Below the pieces are notes generated by a model. The model saw only the letters and a list, made by a program, of their open reading frames with translations. It was not told the DNA's origin and ran no database searches. Source: Fimbriimonas sp. (GTDB lineage: Bacteria; Armatimonadota; Fimbriimonadia; Fimbriimonadales; Fimbriimonadaceae). From it: a DNA stretch of 64,000 bases. Position numbers and translations under genes: made by a program. The stretch covers positions 1 through 64,000 of the forward strand of contig JARLGV010000101.1 in assembly GCA_031292555.1 (NCBI GenBank). The letters are read 5' to 3'. This document shows positions 26,623 through 35,900 of this stretch, piece after piece (position 1 is the first letter of the stretch; each line of letters begins with the position of its first letter).

Positions 26623-28212
26623 ATGACAAAAGAGCAATCGGGGTTGACCCGGAACCGGAGACTGGACATCGTCTTCCGGTGCTGTGCTGACGCTCTCATG
26701 TTCAACGCGGCCATTTTGGCCGGGCTCGTGAGTAGCTTCTTAATTCGGCAGACGCCTCTGAAGGCGAGTAATTCCGCGCCGGCGTTTTCAGAATTGTTGG
26801 GTCGCTATCTGCCGTGGTCGCCGTTGTTTACGGCGCTGGCTTTGACCATCTTCTATTTGTTCGGCTTTTACACCAGGGGCAGAGCCTACCGAAGCAAATA
26901 TAAGGCTCTCTATGTTGCTCAAGCGGTAACGGTTGTATTTTTGATTCTGGCTGCCGCGACGTATTTCGACGCCGACGCCGCGGTCCTTCCGAGAACCACA
27001 CTGGTCACGTCTTGGGTTGTTGCAGTCGCGATGCTTACTGGAGCCCGGGTCTGGTCGGCAATTTGGAAATCGATGCTGGACCGAGAACGAGCCCAGGAGA
27101 CGGAAGCTGTTTCGGCCACCGCACCACCGCTCATTCTCGTAATCGGCGGCGCTGGCTATGTTGGTTCGGCACTTCTCCCCAAACTGCTCGATAAGGGATA
27201 CCGCGTACGGCTTTTTGACCTATTTATGTACGGCGAGGAACCAGTAGCCAATCTCATGGAACATGAGCGGCTCGAAGTGCTTCGGGGCGACTTCCGGCAG
27301 TTGGACAAAATCGTGAAATCGATGGACGGAGTCGATGCGGTAATCCACTTGGGTGCAATCGTTGGGGATCCAGCATGTGCCCTGGATGAGGAGTTCACGA
27401 TCGAAGTGAACCTTACCGCCACCCGAATGATTGCGGAGGTTGCCAAGGCTCGGGGAATCAAGCGCTTTATCTTTGCCAGCACCTGCAGCGTCTACGGCGC
27501 GAGCGACGAAATCCTCGACGAGCGATCGGCGCTCAACCCGGTTTCGCTGTATGCCCGTAGCAAGATCGCCTCGGAGAAGGTTCTTGGTAATCTGAACAGC
27601 GAGCGATTCGCAACGACTATCCTGCGATTCGGCACGGTCTATGGGCTTTCGGGCCGTACGCGCTTCGACCTCGTCGTCAACCTACTCACCGCCAAAGCGG
27701 TCGTGGACAGCAAGATCACGGTCTTTGGCGCGGATCAGTGGAGGCCGTTCGTTCACGTGGATGACACTGCTTCTGCCGTATTGGCGGTTCTCGAAGCTCC
27801 CGTCGACGTCGTTCGCGGTCAGATCTTCAACGTTGGCTCGGAAGAGCAGAACAAGACCCTTGGTGAACTCGGTGCGATGATTCAGCGTCAGGTTCCGACT
27901 GCCGAGTGCATCTGCAGCCTTGGGGACAGCGATCGGCGCAACTATCGCGTTCGCTTCACCAAGATCTCGCAGCGAATCGGCTATAAGCCGAAGTGGACGC
28001 TCGAAGCGGGGATCAGTCAGGTAATTCAGGCGTTCCAGGACGGCCGAGTGACCGACTACCGAGACGACAAGTACAGCAACGTTCAGTTCCTCAAGAACGA
28101 AGAGGGGCAGAAGTATCTAACCACCGATGTCGCATGGCTGAAATCGTTGATCGAAAACAGCTATAGCGAACAGCAGCTACCCAGCACACAGGACCAGGTT
28201 ACGGTTAGGTGA
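26623..28212 (+). CDS. Membrane-anchored NAD-dependent epimerase (4-TM domain fused to extended SDR)
   Basis: 529 aa. Residues about 1-170 hold four predicted membrane helices, including a segment resembling the N-terminus of polyisoprenyl-phosphate sugar transferases and WbpM/CapD enzymes (LFYLFGFY-type). A soluble SDR follows: GGAGYVG, STCSVYG and YARSK supply the NAD site and the Ser/Tyr/Lys triad. The dehydratase motifs of WbpM are absent, so it is more likely an epimerase than a 4,6-dehydratase. Start chosen at ATG 26623 because AGAGGGGG lies directly upstream. Its SDR part is closely similar to the soluble gene at 3003-3950. Its stop overlaps the lhgO start (GTGA), so the two are coupled. 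Confidence 0.82.
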   Translation: MTKEQSGLTRNRRLDIVFRCCADALMFNAAILAGLVSSFLIRQTPLKASNSAPAFSELLGRYLPWSPLFTALALTIFYLFGFYTRGRAYRSKYKALYVAQAVTVVFLILAAATYFDADAAVLPRTTLVTSWVVAVAMLTGARVWSAIWKSMLDRERAQETEAVSATAPPLILVIGGAGYVGSALLPKLLDKGYRVRLFDLFMYGEEPVANLMEHERLEVLRGDFRQLDKIVKSMDGVDAVIHLGAIVGDPACALDEEFTIEVNLTATRMIAEVAKARGIKRFIFASTCSVYGASDEILDERSALNPVSLYARSKIASEKVLGNLNSERFATTILRFGTVYGLSGRTRFDLVVNLLTAKAVVDSKITVFGADQWRPFVHVDDTASAVLAVLEAPVDVVRGQIFNVGSEEQNKTLGELGAMIQRQVPTAECICSLGDSDRRNYRVRFTKISQRIGYKPKWTLEAGISQVIQAFQDGRVTDYRDDKYSNVQFLKNEEGQKYLTTDVAWLKSLIENSYSEQQLPSTQDQVTVR

Positions 28213-29408
28213 GGTCTTCGAACGTTGTGTTTATTGGCGGCGGGATAGTTGGACTATCCGCCGCCTTTAAGTTTTCTGATCGGTTCCCAGATAAAAAGAT
28301 TACGCTGCTGGAGAAGGAGAACGAGATTTGCCTTCACCAGACCGGTCGCAACTCGGGCGTAATCCACTCGGGCATCTACTATAAGCCAGGATCTCTCAAG
28401 GCAAAGACCTGCCGGACTGGAAAGGCGCAGCTTGAGGCGTTTTGCGAGGAGCATGGCATCAAGTACGAGCGATGCGGAAAGGTCATCGTCGCCGTTGATC
28501 CCAGCCAGATCGAGAGACTTGAGAATATTCAGCGCCGAGGCATCGACAACGGCATCCCCTGCGAATTGATCGGCAAGGAACGACTTAACGAGTTGGAGCC
28601 GCATGCAGCTGGCGTCAAGGCGATCCATGTGCCGGAGACGGGGATCGTCGACTACGTCGGCATGTGTCAGACTCTGGCGTCGATTCTACGAGAACGTGGA
28701 AACGAGATCGTGCTTAATGCGAAGGTCCTGTCGGCGAAGGAAACCGCGGGAGAGGTCGTCGTTGAGTCCACTCAGGGCGCCTATACGACGGCGCTGATGG
28801 TGAACTGTGCCGGCTTGCACTCAGATAGGCTGGTCAAGAATTCGGGCCAGAAGCCCACCGCGAAGATCGTCCCATTCCGGGGCGAGTATTTCGAGCTCAA
28901 GCCTGCTGCCGAGCACTTGTGCAAGAACCTGATCTATCCGGTGCCCGATCCATCGTTTCCCTTCTTGGGCGTCCATTTCACAAGGATGGTGCTTGGCGGA
29001 GTGGAGTGCGGTCCGAACGCAGTGTTGGCCCTTGCCCGAGAAGGATATCGCAAGACGGATCTTAGTATCTCCGACCTATTCGAGACCTTGGGCTACAGCG
29101 GGTTCCGCAAGCTGGCGACCAAGCACCTCAAGATGGGCATGCAAGAGATGATGCGTTCTGCGAGCAAATCGCTTTTCGTGAAGTCGCTTCAAGAACTGAT
29201 ACCAGAGATCCGTAGTCAGGATATCGTGCCTGCCCCATCGGGAATACGTGCTCAGGCGGTCTTGGCAGACGGTTCGCTCGTGGACGACTTCAGCTTTATC
29301 GAGACAGATCGAATCGTTCACGTGGTCAACGCACCGTCTCCAGCGGCAACTGCATCTTTGGCGATTGGCGACCATGTTGTCGAGCATCTGGCGACGCACG
29401 TAGGCTGA
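28209..29408 (+). CDS. lhgO: L-2-hydroxyglutarate oxidase-like FAD enzyme
   Basis: 399 aa. The N-terminal GGGIVGLSAAFKF (10-22) binds FAD. HQTGRNSGVIHSGIYYKPGS (about 44-63) is the hallmark of LhgO, and PFRGEYFEL and GIRAQAVLADGSLVDDF follow as in the family. LhgO oxidises L-2-hydroxyglutarate to 2-oxoglutarate at the membrane, passing electrons to quinone. It begins with GTG overlapping the SDR stop. Placement in a nucleotide-sugar operon is unusual. It may recycle hydroxyglutarate formed by a 2-oxoglutarate-coupled sugar dehydrogenase of the WbpB kind, although no WbpB is in this window, or act on a related hydroxy acid. Family confident; substrate in this context not. Confidence 0.85.
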   Translation: MRSSNVVFIGGGIVGLSAAFKFSDRFPDKKITLLEKENEICLHQTGRNSGVIHSGIYYKPGSLKAKTCRTGKAQLEAFCEEHGIKYERCGKVIVAVDPSQIERLENIQRRGIDNGIPCELIGKERLNELEPHAAGVKAIHVPETGIVDYVGMCQTLASILRERGNEIVLNAKVLSAKETAGEVVVESTQGAYTTALMVNCAGLHSDRLVKNSGQKPTAKIVPFRGEYFELKPAAEHLCKNLIYPVPDPSFPFLGVHFTRMVLGGVECGPNAVLALAREGYRKTDLSISDLFETLGYSGFRKLATKHLKMGMQEMMRSASKSLFVKSLQELIPEIRSQDIVPAPSGIRAQAVLADGSLVDDFSFIETDRIVHVVNAPSPAATASLAIGDHVVEHLATHVG

Positions 29409-29455
29409 TAGATCGCCCGGGATGGTAGTCCTGCCTCGGACAGACCACGCGCCGG

Positions 29456-29461
29456 TATAAT
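29456..29461 (+). promoter_or_regulatory. Consensus TATAAT before gmhB
   Basis: A perfect TATAAT ends 10 bases before the gmhB ATG, in the 63-base gap after lhgO. No convincing -35 is present 16-18 bases upstream. If used, the transcript would have a leader of about 3 bases, so gmhB-galE could be expressed independently as a near-leaderless message. Confidence 0.5.
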
Positions 29462-29471
29462 CCGGCGGTTC

Positions 29472-30056
29472 ATGGGCTCTATTGAAACCGTTGCGCCGCG
29501 TGCCGCGCTGTTCCTCGACCGTGACGGGGTCATCATTGAGAATCGTCCCAACTATGTTCGACAGAAAAGCGACGTCTCGTTCATCGACGAAGCTATCGTT
29601 GCCGGCCGCGAAGTCACTCAAGCTGGGCACCCTATCTTTGTCGTGTCGAACCAGGCCGTCGTTGGAAAGGGCATCATGCCTCTGGACGAGGTGGTTTCCA
29701 TCAACGAGTGGATCATGGATTCCTTGCGTAGCAAGGGAGTCGGGATTGTAGCCGCGTACATTTGCCCACACGTCGGCGAAGACAACTGCGATTGCCGCAA
29801 ACCGAGGCCCGGCATGTTGATACGCGCAGCTTCGGAACACGGACTAGATCTATCTCGTTCGGTAATGGTGGGAGATAACCTTCGCGACCTTCAAGCCGCA
29901 GAGGCGGCTGGCGCGAAAGGTAAGCTCGTGCGGACCGGCATGGGGGCGGATCAGGAACAAGAAGTTCTTCGAGTGGGGCTGGGTAAATGGTTGGTATTCG
30001 ACCACCTTCTCCACGCGTTGCCGTCCATATTGTCGGACTTGGAGGGTTCGATCTAG
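29472..30056 (+). CDS. gmhB: D-glycero-D-manno-heptose 1,7-bisphosphate 7-phosphatase
   Basis: 194 aa HAD-IIIA phosphatase. The catalytic LDRDGVI loop (15-21), SNQAVVGKG (about 59-67), the zinc-binding CPHVGEDNCDCRKPRPGM (about 98-115) and MVGDNLRDLQAA are all visible. This Cys/His site is typical of GmhB. It removes the 7-phosphate from heptose bisphosphate made by HldE and so completes the ADP-heptose route, although it is about 10 kb from the other heptose genes. Its TAG is followed directly by the ATG of galE with no gap. Confidence 0.92.
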   Translation: MGSIETVAPRAALFLDRDGVIIENRPNYVRQKSDVSFIDEAIVAGREVTQAGHPIFVVSNQAVVGKGIMPLDEVVSINEWIMDSLRSKGVGIVAAYICPHVGEDNCDCRKPRPGMLIRAASEHGLDLSRSVMVGDNLRDLQAAEAAGAKGKLVRTGMGADQEQEVLRVGLGKWLVFDHLLHALPSILSDLEGSI

Positions 30057-31037
30057 ATGCGGATTTTGGTTACCGGTGGCGCCGGATTCATCGGAAGTGT
30101 GATTGCGGCAAGCCTTATCGAAGCAGGGCACGAGGTCGTCGTTTTGGACGATCTTCGATATGGTCATTGTGCCGCAGTTCCAGCGGGAGCCGGATTCGTC
30201 AAGGCAAGTGTTGAAGACGCATCTGCGGTCATGGCCGCGTTTCGGGAGACGTCGTTCGATGCCGTAGTACACCTTGCAGGCGAAGCCTCCGTAGGTGAGT
30301 CAGCGCTCGATCCGGGGCGTTTCTATACCGTCAATCTCCAGGGCGGCATCAACGTTCTTGAGGGTATGCGCTGCACTGGGGTCGAGAGGATTATCTTCTC
30401 GTCGACCGCTTCGATCTTCGGCGAGCCCGATCGAATACCGATTACCGAAACCAACTCTCAAAAGCCCATCAACGCTTATGGAGAGACAAAGCTGGCATTT
30501 GAAAAGGCACTTAAGTGGTACAGGCGCAGCTTCGGTATTCGGCACGTCTCGTTCCGGTACTTCAATGCTTGCGGCGCCACTGCGACCCACGGCGAGGATC
30601 GAGTGAAGGAAACTCACCTTATTCCAATCCTGCTCCAAGTTGTCCTAGGCATCCGGCCGGAAATCACTTTGTTCGGGACCGATTACCCGACGCCGGATCG
30701 CACTTGCGTCCGAGACTACGTACATGTGGCCGATATCGCCCAAGCCCACCTGCTCGGGCTGGATCGAATCGACGAATTGGAAGAGGCGGCGTACAATCTC
30801 GGCAGCGGGACCGGCAATTCCAACCTCGAAGTGATCGAGACGGCTCGAAAAGTGACTGGACATCCGATTCCGGTGAAGATCGGCGATCGGCGTCCCGGCG
30901 ATCCGGCAGTTCTGGTCGCCGGCTCCGATTTGGCTCGCGAAGTTCTGGGTTGGGATCCGCAATATGCTCATATCGAGCAGATGGTCCAGTCCGCTTGGGA
31001 TTGGCGCTCGAACTTCCCAGATGGATATCCCAAGTAG
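30057..31037 (+). CDS. galE: UDP-glucose/UDP-N-acetylglucosamine 4-epimerase
   Basis: 326 aa, typical GalE length. GGAGFIGS (7-14), HLAGEASVGESALDP, SSTASIFG and YGETK (catalytic Tyr and Lys) followed by FRYFNACGA and TCVRDYVHVADIA form the full GalE pattern. It interconverts UDP-glucose and UDP-galactose, and some members also use the N-acetyl forms. The site that admits N-acetyl sugars (residue near position 297 in the E. coli enzyme) cannot be judged here. Directly abuts gmhB and ends the rightward operon. Confidence 0.92.
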   Translation: MRILVTGGAGFIGSVIAASLIEAGHEVVVLDDLRYGHCAAVPAGAGFVKASVEDASAVMAAFRETSFDAVVHLAGEASVGESALDPGRFYTVNLQGGINVLEGMRCTGVERIIFSSTASIFGEPDRIPITETNSQKPINAYGETKLAFEKALKWYRRSFGIRHVSFRYFNACGATATHGEDRVKETHLIPILLQVVLGIRPEITLFGTDYPTPDRTCVRDYVHVADIAQAHLLGLDRIDELEEAAYNLGSGTGNSNLEVIETARKVTGHPIPVKIGDRRPGDPAVLVAGSDLAREVLGWDPQYAHIEQMVQSAWDWRSNFPDGYPK

Positions 31038-31053
31038 GCATCGGATGGCCCGG

Positions 31054-31082
31054 TTGCCAGGGCACGCTCCTTGTGCTAGAGT
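31054..31082 (+). promoter_or_regulatory. Sigma-70-like promoter
   Basis: TTGCCA (31054-31059) and TAGAGT (31077-31082) are 17 bases apart. The predicted start near 31089 gives a leader of about 68 bases before the unknown gene at 31157. A GATAAG also lies 7 bases before that ATG, so either this promoter or a near-leaderless start could serve it. Confidence 0.4.
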
Positions 31083-31156
31083 ACAGACGCCGTTAAGGCT
31101 CTAAATCGACATCTGGATGTGAAACGCTTCGAAGTGTTGCAACGATAAGAACTAAC

Positions 31157-31591
31157 ATGATGAACAGCCTTGTATTCGAAACCCAGGGCACTTGGGATAC
31201 AACCACGCTCTTCAACAACACAGACGAAGAGGTGTTGGCCGATCGCCTGTTTGTGAGTTTGCGCAGAGCGCGGGGATGGCTTGGAAATGATCGAGGAGGC
31301 GAATTGACGGCCTATGTGATCCTCCAAGACAGCCCGGATCAGGAGCACGGGATCTTTCCGGGCTCGCTTGAAATCAGGGTGCCGCGCCATAACCTGCTGA
31401 TCGTCAACCGAGACCCCCACTTTGCATTTGAAAACACACAGATCTACTATCAGGAGATCGAAGTGACTATGAGCATTGCCGAACTCTATCTGGAGATCGA
31501 CCCCGACCAGAACATTGTCCAATGCTATATGAGCCTTTTCCAAGGTCATGGCATTGGAAGCGGCAATGCCGAAACCTTTACCCTCCTCTAA
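31157..31591 (+). CDS. Hypothetical protein, 144 aa
   Basis: I recognise no family. The protein is acidic, has no signal peptide or membrane helix, and alternates short beta-like segments (AYVILQD, SLEIRVPRHNLLIVNRD, YQEIEVTMSIAELYLEID), which suggests a compact beta-rich cytoplasmic domain. ATG ATG at 31157 is the only sensible start. It lies 119 bases after galE with its own promoter candidate and 12 bases before the Gly-rich protein gene, so those two may be co-transcribed. Base composition is like the neighbours. Confidence 0.6.
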   Translation: MMNSLVFETQGTWDTTTLFNNTDEEVLADRLFVSLRRARGWLGNDRGGELTAYVILQDSPDQEHGIFPGSLEIRVPRHNLLIVNRDPHFAFENTQIYYQEIEVTMSIAELYLEIDPDQNIVQCYMSLFQGHGIGSGNAETFTLL

Positions 31592-31603
31592 TCGTGGTGA
31601 TAC

Positions 31604-32236
31604 ATGATGCATCGTAAAGCTCTCCTATCGCGTGTACTGGTCGCAATCCTCTTGGTGGCGATCTTGCTTATTCCAATCGATGCCCTCGCCCAACGGCGCG
31701 GCTCATTTGGTGGTGGTAGATCCTTTGGCGGTTTTGGCGGCAGCTCGCGCATGTCGACTCCCCGCTTCGGCGGATCGTTCGGTGGCCGTTCGTCCGGCAG
31801 CAGCTTCGGAGGGATGCGGCGAAGCACTGGTTCGTTCGGATCGAGCGGTGGCTCAGTTCGATCGGGCGGTGGTTCGTTCGGCCGCTCCGGTAGCTCGTTC
31901 GGCAGTTCTCGGACCTTCACCGGAACCCAATCGCGCGGTGGCTCGCCATTCGCGCCCAGAACTTCCTTCGGGGGGCCGGGATATAACTACTACGGCGGAG
32001 TTCACTACTACAATGGCTATGCAATCCACTCGTATGGCATGGGATATGGAAGCTACTGGTTCCATCCTGCCTGGTATTACTGGATGCCGTTTCACCCGGC
32101 GTTCTACTACGGCCCTCCCACCTATGTGAACGGATACTATGAGCCGGGCGGCTTCAGCTTCTTCCGCTTCATCATCGGCACGCTGATCATCGTGTTCATA
32201 TTCGCGATCATCATCCGGTTGTTCACTCGACGCTAA
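31604..32236 (+). CDS. Secreted Gly/Ser-rich protein with Tyr/Trp-rich region and C-terminal membrane helix
   Basis: 210 aa. A signal sequence (about 8-29, LSRVLVAILLVAILLIPIDA) is followed by about 95 residues of FGG/SFG-type low-complexity sequence. A Tyr/His/Trp-rich stretch (about 125-170, with YYGGVHYYNGYAIHSYGMGY) comes next. The protein ends with one strong membrane helix (about 188-206) and a basic LFTRR end. This layout is seen in many uncharacterised bacterial membrane proteins; a function cannot be given. The aromatic and glycine-rich part may phase-separate or stick to surfaces. Its stop codon interlocks with that of the convergent vanW gene. Confidence 0.65.
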   Translation: MMHRKALLSRVLVAILLVAILLIPIDALAQRRGSFGGGRSFGGFGGSSRMSTPRFGGSFGGRSSGSSFGGMRRSTGSFGSSGGSVRSGGGSFGRSGSSFGSSRTFTGTQSRGGSPFAPRTSFGGPGYNYYGGVHYYNGYAIHSYGMGYGSYWFHPAWYYWMPFHPAFYYGPPTYVNGYYEPGGFSFFRFIIGTLIIVFIFAIIIRLFTRR

Positions 32237-32970
32237 CGGTACTGGACTACCCGGTTCATCGCCGGGTAGGTGTCCATTGAGATGAGTTCTTTTTGGCCGC
32301 CAGAGAGGCGATAGACCGCTACCTCGCACCCTTCCTTACCCGTATTGCGCACGTGCTCTCGACCGGACCGGGCCCCGATTTGGTAGGTCTGGAAATCCTG
32401 CTCTTGACGAAGCTCGGTCAGGACCTGAGGTTTTGTCTTCAAGCTTTCGGCAGCTACCAGTCTGATTACGAGGATGTCTCCCTCCTGAGAGCCTTCGATG
32501 CGAACAGGGAAGGAATAAGGGTTGCGAAATCGAAGATCGATATTGCTAAATGCCACCGCCGCGTCTCTGCCCGGCGAAATGTATCCTGGAGCGAAGCGGT
32601 GCCGGTGTCGCTCAACGATCGTCATGCCGGCCAAGAGAGCGGCATTGTAGAGGGTCGTCGAAGTTTGGCAGACTCCACCACCCCAGTCTGAGATCAGTTG
32701 ACCGTTGTAGCTGACAGGCGCTCTTCGATAACCTTGGTCCTGGGAAAACGATCCCACGCGATGGTTGAATGAGAACACCTGGCCAGGCATGATCTTTGCC
32801 CCCTGTAACCGGTCGAGGGCAAGCAGAGAGTTATGGCGTTGAGAATGGCTTCTGCCGTCCAGTGACGTACCGAACGCGGCTATCGTGCGATCTCTCGGCA
32901 TGGACGAGAACGATAGGCTGCCGGCCGCGATGGCAACCACGCACGCCGCGATCGAGATAGCAGTCTTCAT
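32233..32970 (-). CDS. VanW family protein
   Basis: 245 aa with a cleavable or anchoring N-terminal hydrophobic segment (about 5-22). The VanW core is clear: IMPGQVFSFNHRVGSFSQDQ, then GGGVCQTSTTLYNAALLAG with an invariant Cys, and FSNIDLRFRNPYSFPVRI. VanW proteins occur beside vancomycin-resistance genes and in many envelopes, but their biochemical role is unproven. The fold and partners suggest binding to, or processing of, peptidoglycan. Its start overlaps the alpha-2-macroglobulin stop by four bases, so it is the last gene of that operon. Confidence 0.87.
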   Translation of the reverse strand: MKTAISIAACVVAIAAGSLSFSSMPRDRTIAAFGTSLDGRSHSQRHNSLLALDRLQGAKIMPGQVFSFNHRVGSFSQDQGYRRAPVSYNGQLISDWGGGVCQTSTTLYNAALLAGMTIVERHRHRFAPGYISPGRDAAVAFSNIDLRFRNPYSFPVRIEGSQEGDILVIRLVAAESLKTKPQVLTELRQEQDFQTYQIGARSGREHVRNTGKEGCEVAVYRLSGGQKELISMDTYPAMNRVVQYR

Positions 32971-35900
32971 TTGACCTCCATAGGGGTTTCAGGGCCGGCG
33001 GCGCTCAACGAAATGTCATACATGCTCGACAGGGCTGTTGGCAGGGCGTTGCTCACGCCAATCCCCTCCGCCTTCATGTTATATGTGATCGTCTGCTTGC
33101 CCTCGGGTAGGCGCCGAACGAAGAAGCACACCTTCTCGTCACGAACGACGATCTTATCCCACCAATAGGTCCACTCCTCGCCTTCGTCCAGTTCCTCACG
33201 CTCAGTAACCCGGCAGTTGCTTGGCGTCGGGTCTTCGATGAGCAGGAACTCCCTTGGCTTAGTCGATTCGATCGTCAATTCGACCCGAATCGTGTCACCG
33301 CTGGTGGCGCTCGTAACCGGCCTGCGACTTGGAAGGAGCCGAAGCGTGCCATCTTCCAGCTTGCGTGTCTCCATAACGAAGTACTTCCGAGAGATATGGA
33401 AGCCAGGGACCGGATTGGACGGCAGGATTGGAGTCTCGATCTGAGTAGCCTTTAGGTCGAGCGACGAATAACAAGTGCCCTTTCCCTTCATTTCGATTCG
33501 GACGACATTGGATCCGGGCTGCATCTCTGAAACCGGGATCGTGAACGACTTTGCCGCTCCGTCGATACTTGTGGGTATGAGGTGGACGTTACCAGCCAAG
33601 CGGCCGTTGACGGTGACCCGAGCATCGAAGCCGCCGGCAAGTTCCTTCGTTCTAGACATGTAGGCGGTGAGCCCTACCAACACATACGAGGTGTCTCTTG
33701 TCGAGTCCCACATATCGAATCGACGTCGGGCCATTAGGTAACGAACAATCCGTGGCACAATCGGATCACTTGGCCGGCCGGCCATAAACGCGGTCAGGCA
33801 GATCGCCGTGCCTTCTGCTCCCCATTCCTCGTCGCCGTCGCTCCAGTATGCCCCTTTCGGGCTCTGGTGGGCCGTACGAACGAGCCGATCCAAGTAAGCA
33901 TCGCGTTTGGCCTCATATTTGGGGCCCAGCCCGTTTGCCGCCAGCGCGACGGTTGCCAATACCGATGCGTCAGCCTTTCTCAAGATGAGGCCCTCCATTG
34001 CCTGTACCGCCTCCTTCGATTTTCCGTATCGCGAGAGGGCATAGACCACGTAGCTTCGGTTCCGCAGGGAATCATTCTTCCAGTCCTTGGATTTCATGCG
34101 CTTGATACACCAATCGATCGCCTTTCCCGTGTCGGCCTTGTGGGTTGGGTACCCGGCCTGTCGGCTCCGATCCAGTCCATCAAGCACGAGCGCGGTCATG
34201 AACGGATCGCTCTTGTCGTTTTGCCACCAGCCCCAGCCTCCATCCGAATGCTGCATCACGCCTAATCTCACCATGGAGTCCTCAGCGATCTTCACGATCT
34301 GGCTGTGCAGGGCGGGCTTGGGTATTCCAAGTTCACGAACCGTTTTCTCCACTAGGACGCTAGGCATGAAGCGGCTCATTGTCTGCTCAACGCACCCATA
34401 GGGGAAACCGACCAATCCGTCAAGTGAGTTCATGAGTGCGCCGGTCATAGTACTGCTAAGGTCTATCTTGAGGCGCCCGGTAGTTCGATCCGTATTAGGT
34501 GCCAACCGCACCTCAAAACTCTTCGATTGGGTCATCACATCCGACTGTGACTGCCACTCCGGAATTCCGTGGGCGAACACTTGGAACCCTTGTTCGACTC
34601 CGTCGTTGGCTCCGCCGTCGATCCATGCCTTCGCGGTAAGCATGGCTGGTCCAGGGTCATGGGTGTTAAGCGTGAATGGAACCGCCGTCGGCTTGTCCTT
34701 GGATACGAGAACTGTTTGATTGCTCTTGCCCTCGATGGCAATCCCTGTCCCTACAAGATTCAAATGGACGCTTTGGTCAACACCGGTGTCGTTCGTGACG
34801 ATCACGTTCATCTGGCTTCGATCGCCTTGAACCATGTAGTCGGGCATCTCCAACCGAACCATAAGGTCCTTCCTGACGTTGAATTTGGCAATCGCCTTGC
34901 CGACGATCGTATCGTCGGTCACACCAACCGCAGTGGCACGCCATTCAGTCAAGTTGTCGGGAAGCGTTACTGTTACGTTCGCTATGCCATCAAGACCGGT
35001 TTGGACGGAGGGCATCCATGCGGCAGTGTCCAAGAACTTCCTTCGAATCGAGACGTTGGGTGAACCCTTGTCCCCGCCGTCCAAGTAGACCTCTGCGAAC
35101 GAGTAGGTCGTCGCGACCTCGTTACTTCGGCGCGGATAGAACGATTCGAGGATGTTGAAGCCATCTTCGCGGATTGCATAGATCGACTCGTCGACAACGC
35201 CGAGCGAGACGTCTGCCGAAATGGGTTTCCCTTTGGGATCTCTCGTTCGTATTGTTAGTTTTGCCGTGTCCCCGGGCAGATAGGTGGCTCGGCCGCTTTG
35301 AACCGATATCTGGAGTTTGTGGTGCTCCGGATCGACCGACAGGCGCGTGTTGGCTTCGTAGAACTTCTTCTTCCGGACATATGCGACGCTGACGAAGCAG
35401 TTGGGAGAGTATTCGCTCGCGACCGGCAGAGTGATCAGGGTCGTTGTGCCAGGCAGGGCCACGACCCGCTTCCAGATTATGGTGCTTGTTTGGACAGTCA
35501 CGAGCGCCGACCCGCCGGGGCTGATCGTGCGAATCATGACCCTTGCCTGGTCCCCTGCCTTGTAATGCCGTTTGTCCAGGGTGACGTCGATGCGCGATTG
35601 GTCTGCTTCCGCGTTCCAGGCCTCGCCCAAGACGTAGACGTGATCCTCGGAGCGAATGATGTGTCCTCCTTCGTCCCGACTATCGGCGACCATCAGGATG
35701 GAACCGCTTGTCGAGGCTCGAACCGGGACATGAACGATGCCGTCAGGCCCGGTCCGGCAGGTATAGGTGCCAAGTTGCCGGAGAACCGACTTCTCGTCCT
35801 TCCAACTTTCCTTGCTGACCGCTATCGTTACAGTGGCATTTGGAACGGGTAATCGATCGTCCGTATTCGTCTTCGTGGATACTTGCAGGTCGATGTCCTG

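Noticed and set aside
26623-28212. Reading the membrane SDR as a WbpM/CapD 4,6-dehydratase
   Set aside because: The membrane part suggests it, but the SDR core has STCSVYG/YARSK and lacks the dehydratase-specific active-site pattern.
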